From: Granulicella cerasi
GTDB taxonomy: Bacteria; Acidobacteriota; Terriglobia; Terriglobales; Acidobacteriaceae
Assembly (NCBI RefSeq): GCF_025685575.1
Contig: NZ_JAGSYD010000001.1
Span: 933,852-997,851 of the forward strand
DNA length: 64,000 nt
Direction: 5' to 3'
In this document: one piece after another, positions 26,501 to 34,727 of the stretch
How positions within the stretch are numbered: the stretch's first letter is position 1
Layout: every line of letters begins with the position of its first letter
Made by a program: the position numbers and the translations under genes
Notes under the pieces: model-generated
Seen by the model: the letters and a program-made list of their open reading frames with translations, nothing else
Databases searched by the model: none
What the model was told of the DNA's origin: nothing

Positions 26501-27556
26501 ACCACCACGCTTACGATTACGGTAAAGCCAAACACTACAACCGTTGCGCCAACGGGTAGCTTCACTCTGACGCGCGATGGATCCACTTTGCCGATGGTGT
26601 CGATCGGCAACGGAACATACGTCGTCACGATGAACCTCGCAGTAGGCACACATGCCATTACGGCAACCTACAGCGGCGATACGAACTACGCCAGTAGTTC
26701 CACCTCGATCTCGATTGTTGTTCAACCGGCACCGACGACGACGGCGTTGAGCATTACGCCGGTGCTGGTGAACAACACGGCCGCCCTGAAGTTTACGGCG
26801 ACCGTGAATGCAACCACGGCCGCCGGGCCTACTGGAACGGTGGTCTTCTACGCAGGCGGTGTTGCAATCAACCCCACGCCGATCGCTATTGACGTGAACG
26901 GTCAGGCGACCTACATGACCACCGTGCTGAACTACGCCAGCAGCCAGTACACGGCGCAGTACAGCGGGAGCACTAACGGAAACTTCGCACCTTCAACTTC
27001 TGCCGTCTTTGCCACAGGTGGCGGAGATTTCGAGGTCGCACCGACCGTTACCGCGCTCACGATTCCGCAGGGGGGCATTGCGAACTTCAGCGTGCTGGTC
27101 TCGGGCATCCTCGGTGCAAACGCGACGCTTACAGCGTCCTGCAAGGGACTGCCTGCGAACTCGGTGTGCCGCTTCTTACCGAGCACGATCGCGGTCAGCA
27201 GCACGCCGGTGCCGGTTTCGATCCAGGTCGTTACCAATGTGTCGAGCACACTGGCGAGCAACGAGCATGATCGCGGTCAGCGCGGGCTCTACCTGGCGTT
27301 CCTCGCTCCACTGACAATCGGCCTCTTCGCGTCGCGCAAACGTCGACGTCTGACGAGCGGTGCGCTCACGCTGTCGGTGCTGCTCGGGACGAGTTACCTT
27401 CTGTCCGGTTGCGGCAACGGCAGCATGCTGCGATCCAACACCGGGCTGGTGACGCCGACCGGAACTTCCACCATCACGGTCACCATCACCGGTACGAACG
27501 GAGTTTCTACCACGCATTCCATCAACCTCACACTCACGGTGATCGGCTCGAACTAA
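23540..27556 (+). CDS. Large exported NHL-repeat / Ig-like protein with split C-terminal domain and TM hairpin
   Basis: 1,338 residues, 51 bp after the TonB receptor, with GGAG eight bases before ATG. Signal peptide LAQILAVTAPAFIGLQAAGQ. Residues about 40-500 contain NHL-type blades (GIAIDKYGNIFFANTVN, YIAVGPDGNIYLSDGGAG, GVDPAGNIYIFDALN); a second NHL propeller lies at about 610-860 (VAIDNAGNLYIADTGNNRVL, GVAVDAYGNIFVADTGNNQV). A choice-of-anchor-like domain and two Ig-like repeats (TGSFTLTRDGSTLP, GTHAITATYSGDTNYASSS; GPTGTVVFYAGG) follow. The end is unusual: hydrophobic segment about 1250-1265, RKRRR at 1266-1270, second hydrophobic segment to 1289, then GCG with C1291 and a 46-residue beta-strand tail (TPTGTSTITVTITGTNG). 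Probably a cell-envelope carbohydrate-binding or scaffold protein; function unproven. Confidence 0.75.
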   Translation: MKKLFQLAQILAVTAPAFIGLQAAGQTNTLIPEPFATLSMGIAAGSGNTLCTTSIKNAGGQSLGDGCLPNQVAMTTLYDSQVDSLGNVYVSEQGTGTAGGFDIRVLYKGGSALTAALLAANGNTTNFTLTPGRVYTIAGGQTVNLTKNLGVYYCNNAGTGAVAMDLSGNGCPAAQARIGAKGIAIDKYGNIFFANTVNQASIRVVYVGGDDVAKLITLENPTISAPQVGYVYQLAGAGATGAEGDGGLASAAGFINPRYIAVGPDGNIYLSDGGAGSATVIAAGNNVRMIDGKTGLISTVAGENTCGNTAYNSAVGCPFGYSGDGGPAAGALMNSPYVLFLDASNNLFISDYTNARFRVVYRGGTVGGLTNPVVGYIYTYAGAGTATANGTVAQNVKLAASTDLSGGVDPAGNIYIFDALNVRLWKFDALTGVGNVIGGLNAAMTPGIYCSGNSGPMSQDNYGDGCPALQARGKIIGKITFDKTGDFYTAGDGTNTVQRWTFNSDFGSSPDGTTVKQYVAFTATPAAATGLTGRTFTLNGGNTAEFADAGGTVCTAAASISNRGTCVINVAFTPAHPGRRSGSIRLTSAAGVVGTAYLTGSGMASDLAVDSSTTSSIGSGVTAGGITTDLNGNVYVTDSASGSLLKGSTTGTALTTLVSGLKSPSQVAIDNAGNLYIADTGNNRVLVTDPTGNTLATLGTSLSSPQGVAVDAYGNIFVADTGNNQVLKFSLNNISSVASPLGLTTALSKPTQLSIDSTNDLYILDSGNARITRTGFASGVTDILQLDSGVVPTGLAVDVAGDVYITDSGSSSVIAYPLGTAPGNVLASGLTRPVGIATDADASLYIADAGVTSVKAFHRSAGSIVFPTTNLNSTSMASISLSNVGNADLTFPSAPATTLTGSSLFSVAPSTSRGCAVGTNYAAGNGCNFTGSFSPTISATATATETFNTNAANNGSVSALLSAVGKVLVPTTTSATVAPTGAVYYSQTTTLTITVKPNTTTVAPTGSFTLTRDGSTLPMVSIGNGTYVVTMNLAVGTHAITATYSGDTNYASSSTSISIVVQPAPTTTALSITPVLVNNTAALKFTATVNATTAAGPTGTVVFYAGGVAINPTPIAIDVNGQATYMTTVLNYASSQYTAQYSGSTNGNFAPSTSAVFATGGGDFEVAPTVTALTIPQGGIANFSVLVSGILGANATLTASCKGLPANSVCRFLPSTIAVSSTPVPVSIQVVTNVSSTLASNEHDRGQRGLYLAFLAPLTIGLFASRKRRRLTSGALTLSVLLGTSYLLSGCGNGSMLRSNTGLVTPTGTSTITVTITGTNGVSTTHSINLTLTVIGSN

Positions 27557-27597
27557 CAGAGTTATCCAGCAGAAGAAATTCACGTTACCACCATCGG

Positions 27598-27617
27598 CGA
27601 AGCGGATATGCGCTTCG
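27598..27617 (+). other. Intercistronic hairpin before the GH50-like fusion gene
   Basis: CGAAGCG (27598-27604), loop GATATG, CGCTTCG (27611-27617): a perfect 7-bp stem in the 131-bp gap between the surface-protein and lipoprotein genes. No T-run follows. The arms share GCGAAGCG/CGCTTCG with the hairpin at 37914-37943. Confidence 0.5.
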
Positions 27618-27687
27618 GAGATGCGGAGCAGTGTTGCCCCAAAAATGCGGTGATTTTCCCAGTTTTCGGATCACTAAAGGAGTTTCA

Positions 27688-30600
27688 ATGAAACATTTGT
27701 CTTCAAAAGTCGTGGCGAGTTTCGCGGTGTTCGGCCTCGGTTTGATGGTGGGTTGTTCTGCCGGTTCGGTGCAAGGCGCAACGTCGGGCACGAGCGACAA
27801 CATTGTGTCCGCGTTCCACGGCACCATTCATGGCGGGCCGAATCCCGTTGTTGGCGCGCGTGTCGTTATCTACTCCACGAGTTCGAGCGGCTATGGCGTG
27901 GGCAACATGCTGCAGGAAGCCAATCAGACGGGTTCTTCGCCGCATCAGGATACGGACGGTAACGGCTCCTTCAGCTTTGCCGGTGGGTTTACGTGCCCGC
28001 AAGGGCAATATGCCTACGTCGTGGCCTACGGCGGTAATACTGGCGCGAATGCGAGCAATCCGAACTCGATTCTCGTCACGCCCGTTGGCTCCTGCGACAC
28101 GATGTACAGCGGCACAACGTACACGGGTGGAAACCTCTGGATCAATGAGCTGACAACGGTAGCGATGGGCTACGCGCTCAGCAATTTCATCAATGTCACC
28201 GGCAACGCCGTGAACGGCTACACCGTGGGTATCGGCGGGCCAGCAACGAACAGCGCCACCGCCGGTTGCATCGCGAACAGCTTCTACACCACAAGCAATG
28301 GCTTCTCGACGAACTGCACTACCACTACCGCAGCTGGGCTCAAGCACGCGTTCCAGAACGCGATGCTGCTGGTGGACAATCACAGCGGGAATCCCGTCGC
28401 GACCACTTCCAATGGCGCCATCGTTCCTGTGCAGGAGATCAAGACACTCGGCAACATTCTGCAGGCCTGCGTGAACAGCCGTGGTGGTGGCACTGATGCT
28501 GCATCCGGCGCACCCACCACAACGACGACCGCAAGCGGCACTTCGCACGATGGCACTCCATGCGGCAAACTCTTCGCCTACTCGAGCTATACGGTGGATG
28601 GAACGACTACCGGTACGTTGACGGCGGCGGGTAACACGCTCGATGCGATCAAGAACCTCGCCAAGCGTCCTGCCGGCAGCGCGACTCTGTTTGATACCGC
28701 GTGCTCTTCCAATGGCACTGGCTCTACCTCAGCCGCGACCTGCATTTATAACCTGGCCGCGGCAACGGGCTTCTACCAGAGCGCGTTGACCAGTGCACCT
28801 CCGGACTGGATGCTCGGCATCTCCTACCGCAAGGCCTCGCTCTCTACAGGAGCAAGCACTACGGGTTCGGCGTGTAGTGGAGCGCCAACGACACGCGGTC
28901 TTACCTATCCCATGGTCGTGAGCGTCGACATCGACGACAACGTCACCATCATGAACTACGATGCGTCGGCAGCGAAGTGCTTCAACCTGATTCGCATTCG
29001 ACCGGACGGCACGCCGTTTGCCTCTACTGACTTCGACACCAATACGCTCGCACCGATACAGACGGTGACGGACGGCTACGGCCACATCATCCAGCCGATC
29101 TCCGGTTCTACTGCGGCGTTGAACGGTGTGCAGATCTACGCATCATCGCCGAATAGCAGCGCGATCACGCTCTTGAAAACGCTGGTGAACACGGACTTCG
29201 GTTTGGCGAGTACGGTGCTGATAAACCCGAAGTACGTCGTGGTCGATCCTTCGGACACGATCTATTTCGATGCCAACTATGCGAACAACTCTACGGGTAA
29301 GGCTGTCGTCTCGGGCGCGGAGTCGTTCAATGCTCCTGCCTACACAGGCTCTATGACGGGAGGAACCTCTGCAACAATGGGGCAGATCTCGCTGGATCCT
29401 GCGGGCAACTCGATGTCCTTCGCGGTGAATACCGCAGGCGCCGCGCGAGTATACGGCCTGGCTGCAGGCGGATCAGCGGTGGCCTTGACGAACCACCTTG
29501 GTGGTACCAGTGCGAACTTCTACAACGCACTGGCCGCAGACTCGAGCTCGACCGCAGGCTACGGCATCTACATCAATGCGAATAGCAATCCGACCGCGAC
29601 GCTGGTCAGCAAATTCACCTATAGCGCGATCGGTGGAAGCTTCAGCTTCAACACGCAGCCTGACGCGACAGCGCCGACGTACACGTTCTCCACGCTGACC
29701 TCCGGGCCGATCTCTGCCGTCACGGATAGCAACAATGTCATCTGGTTTGGTGAGCGTGCGAACGTATCGCCGACGCCTGGTCATGTGCGTGGCTACGACA
29801 CTGTTCATAACTATGGAACGCCCGCGTATGTCGGCTGTCAGATGCAAACAGCAACGACTACGGTGTGTGGAACTACGAGCCTGAACAACTCGATTCCATA
29901 TCTCGCTTTCTCTGTGCGATCGCTCGCGATCGACGCCGCGGGAGATATCTGGGTGGCCAATGGCGGGCAAGGCGGAATTAGTGAGATCTTCGGTCTCGCC
30001 GCACCGACTTTCCCGAGCTACGTCAAGTTCACTACAACGATGGCATCGGCAAATCCCGCGCCAGCAGGCCCTGTGACCACCGTCGACTCCACCACGCAGC
30101 TGGCGGACTTTGAGGGAGCTGCTGGCGAGCCTGCCGTCACCACGACAGCTGCTACCGCGAGCATGAGCACCGACTATGCAACGGTAGGAGCGCATTCCCT
30201 GCGCGTGGACATGCAAGCGAACCAACCGTATCCGGGCTTCCGGTTCAACTTCTCGCCGAATAAGAACTGGGGTGCGTACCCGGGCATTGCCTTCGACGTG
30301 TACAACCCGCAGAGCACCGCAGTGAAACTGCGCATCCGCATGGACGATCCAACGACAGCGCCTACAGAGGGGGATGGGACGACCATCCTCCCTCCAAAGG
30401 CGTGGACGACAGCGGTATTCATGTTCGAGGCTCCGTATCCGCAGGACGTCGACATGAAGACCCTGCCGCTGCTGCCCGGTTATGGCTTGATGACAGGTGG
30501 AGGTGAGCCTATCGCTGGCACCAGCGTGGCTGACCTCATCCTGTACGTCCCCGCCACGGCCGCACCGACAACGCTCTACTACGACAACATGCGGCTGATC

Positions 30601-32310
30601 AATCCGTATGACAACCAGACCGCGCGCCAGAGTGCGAAGACTCTGCTCTTCCAGCAGATCGTCGATCGCTATGGACAGTTCACCAAGGCCTCGTGGGCTG
30701 AGAAAGTGCTGGCCGATTCAGATCTGGCGAGCAACACTCCATTGCCTTCGCCGCCAGCATATCGCGATCGTTACGGTGGTTCCACAAACCTGTCCGGCTA
30801 TGGCGCTTCAGGGTTCTTCAAAACCACGAAGCTGACAAACGGTACGTGGTGGTTTGTCGATCCAGATGGCAATCTCTTCTTCTCCGCAGGTGTGGACTCA
30901 GTGGGCACCGAGCAAATCGGTGGTGCGCCGTATCGTGCCAGCAGCCTGACGTATGTGGGATCGGACCCCGTTGCAGTGGACCAGACTCCACGCTTCACAT
31001 GGTTTTCGGCGCTTCCTTCTTCCGCCGATCCGTTGGCGATCTACTACGCGCACGGCACGGGCGAGGGCCACTACTGCGACACCAACACCTCGAGCGCAGG
31101 CTGCGCCTACGACTTCTTCAGCGCCAATCTGCAGCGCAAGTATGGCACATCAAACTTCATCGCGACGTGGGACCGCGAAGTACTTGATCGGCTCGAAGCG
31201 TGGGGCTTCAACACGATCGGAGACTTTAGCGATCCTGTGCTCGCGCAGGGGACAGCCACCGATGGCAGCCGTATCCCGTACACGATCAAGGCTGCGGTGA
31301 CGCCGAGTCGTTCGCTGTACAAGAACATCACGGTAACGCTCGTGAAGGGGTCCTACCAGATCGCCGATCCGTTTGATACAGCGTTCGAGCCGGCCATGGA
31401 GACCACCATGACCAACACGCTGAACAACGATACGAATAGCAATCCGGGTCAGATGACCAGCGACCCGTATTTGATCGGCTACTTCGTGGACAACGAGATT
31501 CCGTGGTCGAACAATGCATCGACCACGCCGGCATCTGCTACGGGAGCGGACGATGCCACCTACTTTCCTGTGCCGTACGCTGTGCTGGCGTCGCCGTCGA
31601 GCGAACCCGCCAAGCTCTATTGGGAGCAAAGCGTGTTGATGCCGGAGTACAGCAACAATATTGCCAACCTGAATACGGCGTGGGGTACGGCGTATGCGTC
31701 CTGGCCTGACTTCATGAACAGCACCGCGCAGCCAACGATCGCAAGCTCGGCGATGCGCGCAGACTTCAGCACCTTCCTGGGGTTTTACGCGCAGCAGTAC
31801 TACCGCCTGGTGGCGCAGGCGGTTCACGCCAAGGATCCGAACCACCTCTACCTTGGCTCGAAGTACTCGGGCTTCACGCCGGAGGTGGTCGCGGCCTGCG
31901 GAATGTACTGCGACGTCATCAGCTTTGATCTCTATGCCACGTCGATTGATCCAGTCACGTACTCTGCCATGCTGTTGCCTACGAACAAACCAGCGCTCTC
32001 GGGCGAGTTCCACTTCGGCGCGTTAGACCGCGGCATGTTCAGCGGTGGTCTGGTTCCGGTGGCGGATCAAAGCGCGAGAGCCACGGCGTACGACTCTTAC
32101 TTGCGCTCGTTGTGTGCGAACCCACTCTTCATTGGCGCTCATTGGTATCAGTATGCCGACGAGCCGTTGACGGGACGCCAGAGCGATGGCGAAGACTACG
32201 AGATTGGCCTCGTCACGGTAACGGACAAGCCTTATCCCGAACTGACCACTGGGGTGCGTGCCACCAACAGCATCATCTATGACCCCTCCAGCGGAGGGCG
32301 TTTTCACTGA
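27688..32310 (+). CDS. Lipoprotein fusion: propeller-like N-terminal half plus GH50-like (beta-agarase family) catalytic half
   Basis: About 1,540 residues. ATG at 27688 has AAAGGAG at 27676-27682. Signal ends LGLMVGC, a lipobox, so the protein is probably lipid-anchored. Residues about 30-800 hold a carboxypeptidase-like Ig domain (HGTIHGGPNPVVGARVVIY) and a disordered-to-propeller region with NHL-like blades (VRSLAIDAAGDIWVANGGQ). From about residue 804 (LADFEGAAGEPAV) the sequence parallels the gene at 39381: a jelly-roll CBM-like domain, then a GH-A barrel with GYFVDNEIPW (E1270, likely acid/base) and LSGEFHFGALDRG (E1440, likely nucleophile), ending HWYQYADEPLTGRQSDGEDY. These blocks match GH50 agarases as I know them. 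Whether agar or another galactan is the substrate is open. Confidence 0.75.
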   Translation: MKHLSSKVVASFAVFGLGLMVGCSAGSVQGATSGTSDNIVSAFHGTIHGGPNPVVGARVVIYSTSSSGYGVGNMLQEANQTGSSPHQDTDGNGSFSFAGGFTCPQGQYAYVVAYGGNTGANASNPNSILVTPVGSCDTMYSGTTYTGGNLWINELTTVAMGYALSNFINVTGNAVNGYTVGIGGPATNSATAGCIANSFYTTSNGFSTNCTTTTAAGLKHAFQNAMLLVDNHSGNPVATTSNGAIVPVQEIKTLGNILQACVNSRGGGTDAASGAPTTTTTASGTSHDGTPCGKLFAYSSYTVDGTTTGTLTAAGNTLDAIKNLAKRPAGSATLFDTACSSNGTGSTSAATCIYNLAAATGFYQSALTSAPPDWMLGISYRKASLSTGASTTGSACSGAPTTRGLTYPMVVSVDIDDNVTIMNYDASAAKCFNLIRIRPDGTPFASTDFDTNTLAPIQTVTDGYGHIIQPISGSTAALNGVQIYASSPNSSAITLLKTLVNTDFGLASTVLINPKYVVVDPSDTIYFDANYANNSTGKAVVSGAESFNAPAYTGSMTGGTSATMGQISLDPAGNSMSFAVNTAGAARVYGLAAGGSAVALTNHLGGTSANFYNALAADSSSTAGYGIYINANSNPTATLVSKFTYSAIGGSFSFNTQPDATAPTYTFSTLTSGPISAVTDSNNVIWFGERANVSPTPGHVRGYDTVHNYGTPAYVGCQMQTATTTVCGTTSLNNSIPYLAFSVRSLAIDAAGDIWVANGGQGGISEIFGLAAPTFPSYVKFTTTMASANPAPAGPVTTVDSTTQLADFEGAAGEPAVTTTAATASMSTDYATVGAHSLRVDMQANQPYPGFRFNFSPNKNWGAYPGIAFDVYNPQSTAVKLRIRMDDPTTAPTEGDGTTILPPKAWTTAVFMFEAPYPQDVDMKTLPLLPGYGLMTGGGEPIAGTSVADLILYVPATAAPTTLYYDNMRLINPYDNQTARQSAKTLLFQQIVDRYGQFTKASWAEKVLADSDLASNTPLPSPPAYRDRYGGSTNLSGYGASGFFKTTKLTNGTWWFVDPDGNLFFSAGVDSVGTEQIGGAPYRASSLTYVGSDPVAVDQTPRFTWFSALPSSADPLAIYYAHGTGEGHYCDTNTSSAGCAYDFFSANLQRKYGTSNFIATWDREVLDRLEAWGFNTIGDFSDPVLAQGTATDGSRIPYTIKAAVTPSRSLYKNITVTLVKGSYQIADPFDTAFEPAMETTMTNTLNNDTNSNPGQMTSDPYLIGYFVDNEIPWSNNASTTPASATGADDATYFPVPYAVLASPSSEPAKLYWEQSVLMPEYSNNIANLNTAWGTAYASWPDFMNSTAQPTIASSAMRADFSTFLGFYAQQYYRLVAQAVHAKDPNHLYLGSKYSGFTPEVVAACGMYCDVISFDLYATSIDPVTYSAMLLPTNKPALSGEFHFGALDRGMFSGGLVPVADQSARATAYDSYLRSLCANPLFIGAHWYQYADEPLTGRQSDGEDYEIGLVTVTDKPYPELTTGVRATNSIIYDPSSGGRFH

Positions 32311-32315
32311 TGCTT

Positions 32316-32335
32316 CGCAGGGGCGGGCGCCTGCG
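32316..32335 (+). other. Small intercistronic hairpin before GH92
   Basis: CGCAGG (32316-32321) pairs with CCTGCG (32330-32335) across an 8-base GC-rich loop, in the 59-bp gap. No T-run follows, so it is more likely an mRNA processing or stability element than a terminator. Confidence 0.35.
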
Positions 32336-32369
32336 GTTTCCATAACCACTTCAAAAACTCAGGAGACGT

Positions 32370-34679
32370 ATGCTTTCGAGAAGAAAGTTTCTTGGTGTTG
32401 CTTCCGCAGCCGTGGCCTCTGCTACCGCTGCGCGGTCACTCGGTTTGCATGCAGCGCCGTTGAATGCAGAGGACCTTTGCCAGTATGCAGATCCGCGTGT
32501 CGGCACAGGCGGGTTGGGACATTGCTTCCCCGCCGCGACGGTGCCGTTCGGCGCGGTGCAGCTCGGGCCGGACACACTCAACTCCACGTGGGATCGCTGC
32601 GCGGGCTACCACTGGAATGACACGTCCATCATGGGTTTTAGCCACACGCACTTGAGCGGTACAGGCATCGGCGATCTGCTGGACTTCCTCGTGATGGCTG
32701 GAACCGGCCAGGCCAAGTTAGTGCCGGGCACACTCAAAAATCCGGAGCAGGGCTATCGTTCGCGCTTTCGTCATGAGGACGAAGATGCGTCGCCTGGTTA
32801 CTACTCGGTGTTGCTGCAGGACTACAAGGTGCGCGCCGAGCTGACGGCGACCGAGCGCGCTGGCTTCCATCGCTACACGTTCCCGCAGAGCGACGAGTCA
32901 TACCTCATCGTCGATCTCGCGCATTCGTATCAGCATCACGGAGAGTCGACGGTCTCGCAGGCGAGCTTACAGCAAGTGAATGATTCAACACTGATGGGGG
33001 GACATGTCACGAACGCATGGGCGAAAGGGAGACATGCGTTTCTCTACCTGCAGCTTTCCAAAAAGCCAACGAAGGTCGCTTTCTATAACGGCGAGCAGGA
33101 ATCTTCGGCGGCGGAAGGCAAGGCGCTGAAGTGCGTGCTGCACTTCAAGACTGCAGCTCACGAGCAGATCTTGGTGAAGGTCGGCCTCTCGGCGTGCAGT
33201 GCGGAGGGCGCGCGCAGAAACCTCGAACAGGAGATTCCGCACTGGGACTTCGACCGCACACGCACAGAAGCACGTGCGCGTTGGCAAACGCAGCTGGCGA
33301 AGATTCGCGTAAAAGGTGCGGACGATGAAGCTCGCCGCACGTTCTACTCCTCGATGTATCACTTGTGCCTCGGCCCCACCTTGTTCGATGATGTCGACGG
33401 CCGATACCGCGGCATGGACAACGAAGTTCATACTCTTCCCGTAGGGCAGCACAACTACACGACTTACTCACTGTGGGACACCTATCGGGCAGCGCATCCT
33501 GCCTTCACACTCATCGAACCGCAGCGCACACCAGACTTCGTCAGCACGCTTATTCGCATGGCCGAAGAGAGCCCGGAAGGTATGCCGGTGTGGCCACTGC
33601 AGGGATACGAGACCGACTGCATGACGGGGTACCATTCCGCAGCTGTTATCGCAGAAGCCTGCAATAAAGGCATCGCGAGGGTGGACTACGAGCGTGCCTA
33701 TCCGCTGATGCGCAAGCGCGCTATGGTGGACGATTACAGGGGACTCGATCTCTATCGGAAGTACGGCTACATTCCGGCGGACCGCGAGAAGGAGTCCGTC
33801 AGCAAGACGATCGAGTATTGCTACGATGACTGGGCGATCGCTCACGTGGCGAAGGCGCTTGGCAAGAGCGACGACGCTGCGTTGCTGTCGAAGCGTTCGC
33901 TGAACTACCGCAACTACTTCGATCCAAAGACGAGGTTCATGCGCGCGAGGCTGGAGAACGGAGCGTGGGCCGAGCCGTTCGACCCGAAGTCTACAGGTCA
34001 TTCGGACAAGTGGCGCGACTATACGGAATCCGACGCCTGGCAGGCAAGCTTTGCCATTCAGCATGATCCGCAGGGGTTGATCGATGCCTTCGGCGGACGC
34101 GAGGCGTTCACGACGAAGCTAGATCGCTTCTTCGTGGAGAGCTCGGAGGTGCATGGTGACGTACCGCCGGACATCACTGGCATGATCGGGCAGTATGCGC
34201 ATGGCAATGAGCCGTCGCATCACATCGCGTACCTCTACGTATATGCGGGGCAGCCGCACAAGACGCAAGCGTTGGTGAAGAAATTACTAGCCACCATGTA
34301 TGCTTCCAGACCTGATGGTTTGCAGGGCAACGACGACGTTGGACAGATGTCAGCGTGGTACATCCTGAGCGCGCTGGGCTTCTATCCGGTGGATCCGGTC
34401 AGCGGCAACTACATTCTCGGCGCGCCGCTTTTTGACCGCGCGACAGTAGATCTCGGCGGTGGCAAGTTCCTTTGCGTGGAGGCCAAGCGAGTAACGAGCA
34501 GCGACGCATACGTGCAGGGTGTATCGCTCAACGGAAAGCCGCAGCGTCGGGCATGGTTTCATCATCGCGAGATCGCACAGGGCGGCACGCTGGTGTTCAC
34601 CATGGGCGCGGAGCCCTCGGCAACGTTCGCTACCGCGCCTGAAGATGCTCCGCCTTCCTTCGTGCTGGAGAAGGCTTAA
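32370..34679 (+). CDS. Glycoside hydrolase family 92 exo-alpha-mannosidase, Tat-exported
   Basis: 769 residues. ATG at 32370 with AGGAG four bases upstream. The N-terminus SRRKFLGVASAAVASATAAR is a twin-arginine signal. The GH92 N-terminal beta-sandwich starts DPRVGTGGLGHCFPAATVPF, followed by GAVQLGPDT and MGFSHTHLSGTG, all family hallmarks. The catalytic (alpha/alpha)6 domain includes YSSMYHLCLGPTLFDDVDG, TTYSLWDTYRAAHPAFTL and ends with GLQGNDDVGQMSAWYILSAL and GNYILGAPLF. GH92 enzymes are Ca2+-dependent inverting exo-mannosidases acting on alpha-1,2/1,3/1,4/1,6-linked mannose. Cofactor-style Tat export suits folding before export. It sits inside an operon with GH28, GH27 and a GH50-like enzyme, so it may trim mannose from plant glycans or fungal mannan. 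Confidence 0.92.
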   Translation: MLSRRKFLGVASAAVASATAARSLGLHAAPLNAEDLCQYADPRVGTGGLGHCFPAATVPFGAVQLGPDTLNSTWDRCAGYHWNDTSIMGFSHTHLSGTGIGDLLDFLVMAGTGQAKLVPGTLKNPEQGYRSRFRHEDEDASPGYYSVLLQDYKVRAELTATERAGFHRYTFPQSDESYLIVDLAHSYQHHGESTVSQASLQQVNDSTLMGGHVTNAWAKGRHAFLYLQLSKKPTKVAFYNGEQESSAAEGKALKCVLHFKTAAHEQILVKVGLSACSAEGARRNLEQEIPHWDFDRTRTEARARWQTQLAKIRVKGADDEARRTFYSSMYHLCLGPTLFDDVDGRYRGMDNEVHTLPVGQHNYTTYSLWDTYRAAHPAFTLIEPQRTPDFVSTLIRMAEESPEGMPVWPLQGYETDCMTGYHSAAVIAEACNKGIARVDYERAYPLMRKRAMVDDYRGLDLYRKYGYIPADREKESVSKTIEYCYDDWAIAHVAKALGKSDDAALLSKRSLNYRNYFDPKTRFMRARLENGAWAEPFDPKSTGHSDKWRDYTESDAWQASFAIQHDPQGLIDAFGGREAFTTKLDRFFVESSEVHGDVPPDITGMIGQYAHGNEPSHHIAYLYVYAGQPHKTQALVKKLLATMYASRPDGLQGNDDVGQMSAWYILSALGFYPVDPVSGNYILGAPLFDRATVDLGGGKFLCVEAKRVTSSDAYVQGVSLNGKPQRRAWFHHREIAQGGTLVFTMGAEPSATFATAPEDAPPSFVLEKA

Positions 34680-34727
34680 TTGGATTTCAACAACAGGAAG
34701 CGAACCGCTACCTCAGGAGATGAAGCA

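Noticed and set aside
23540..27556. Repeated NHL/Ig segments as a DNA repeat or CRISPR-like array
   Set aside because: Repetition is at protein-domain level with divergent codons; no regular direct repeats with spacers exist anywhere in the window.
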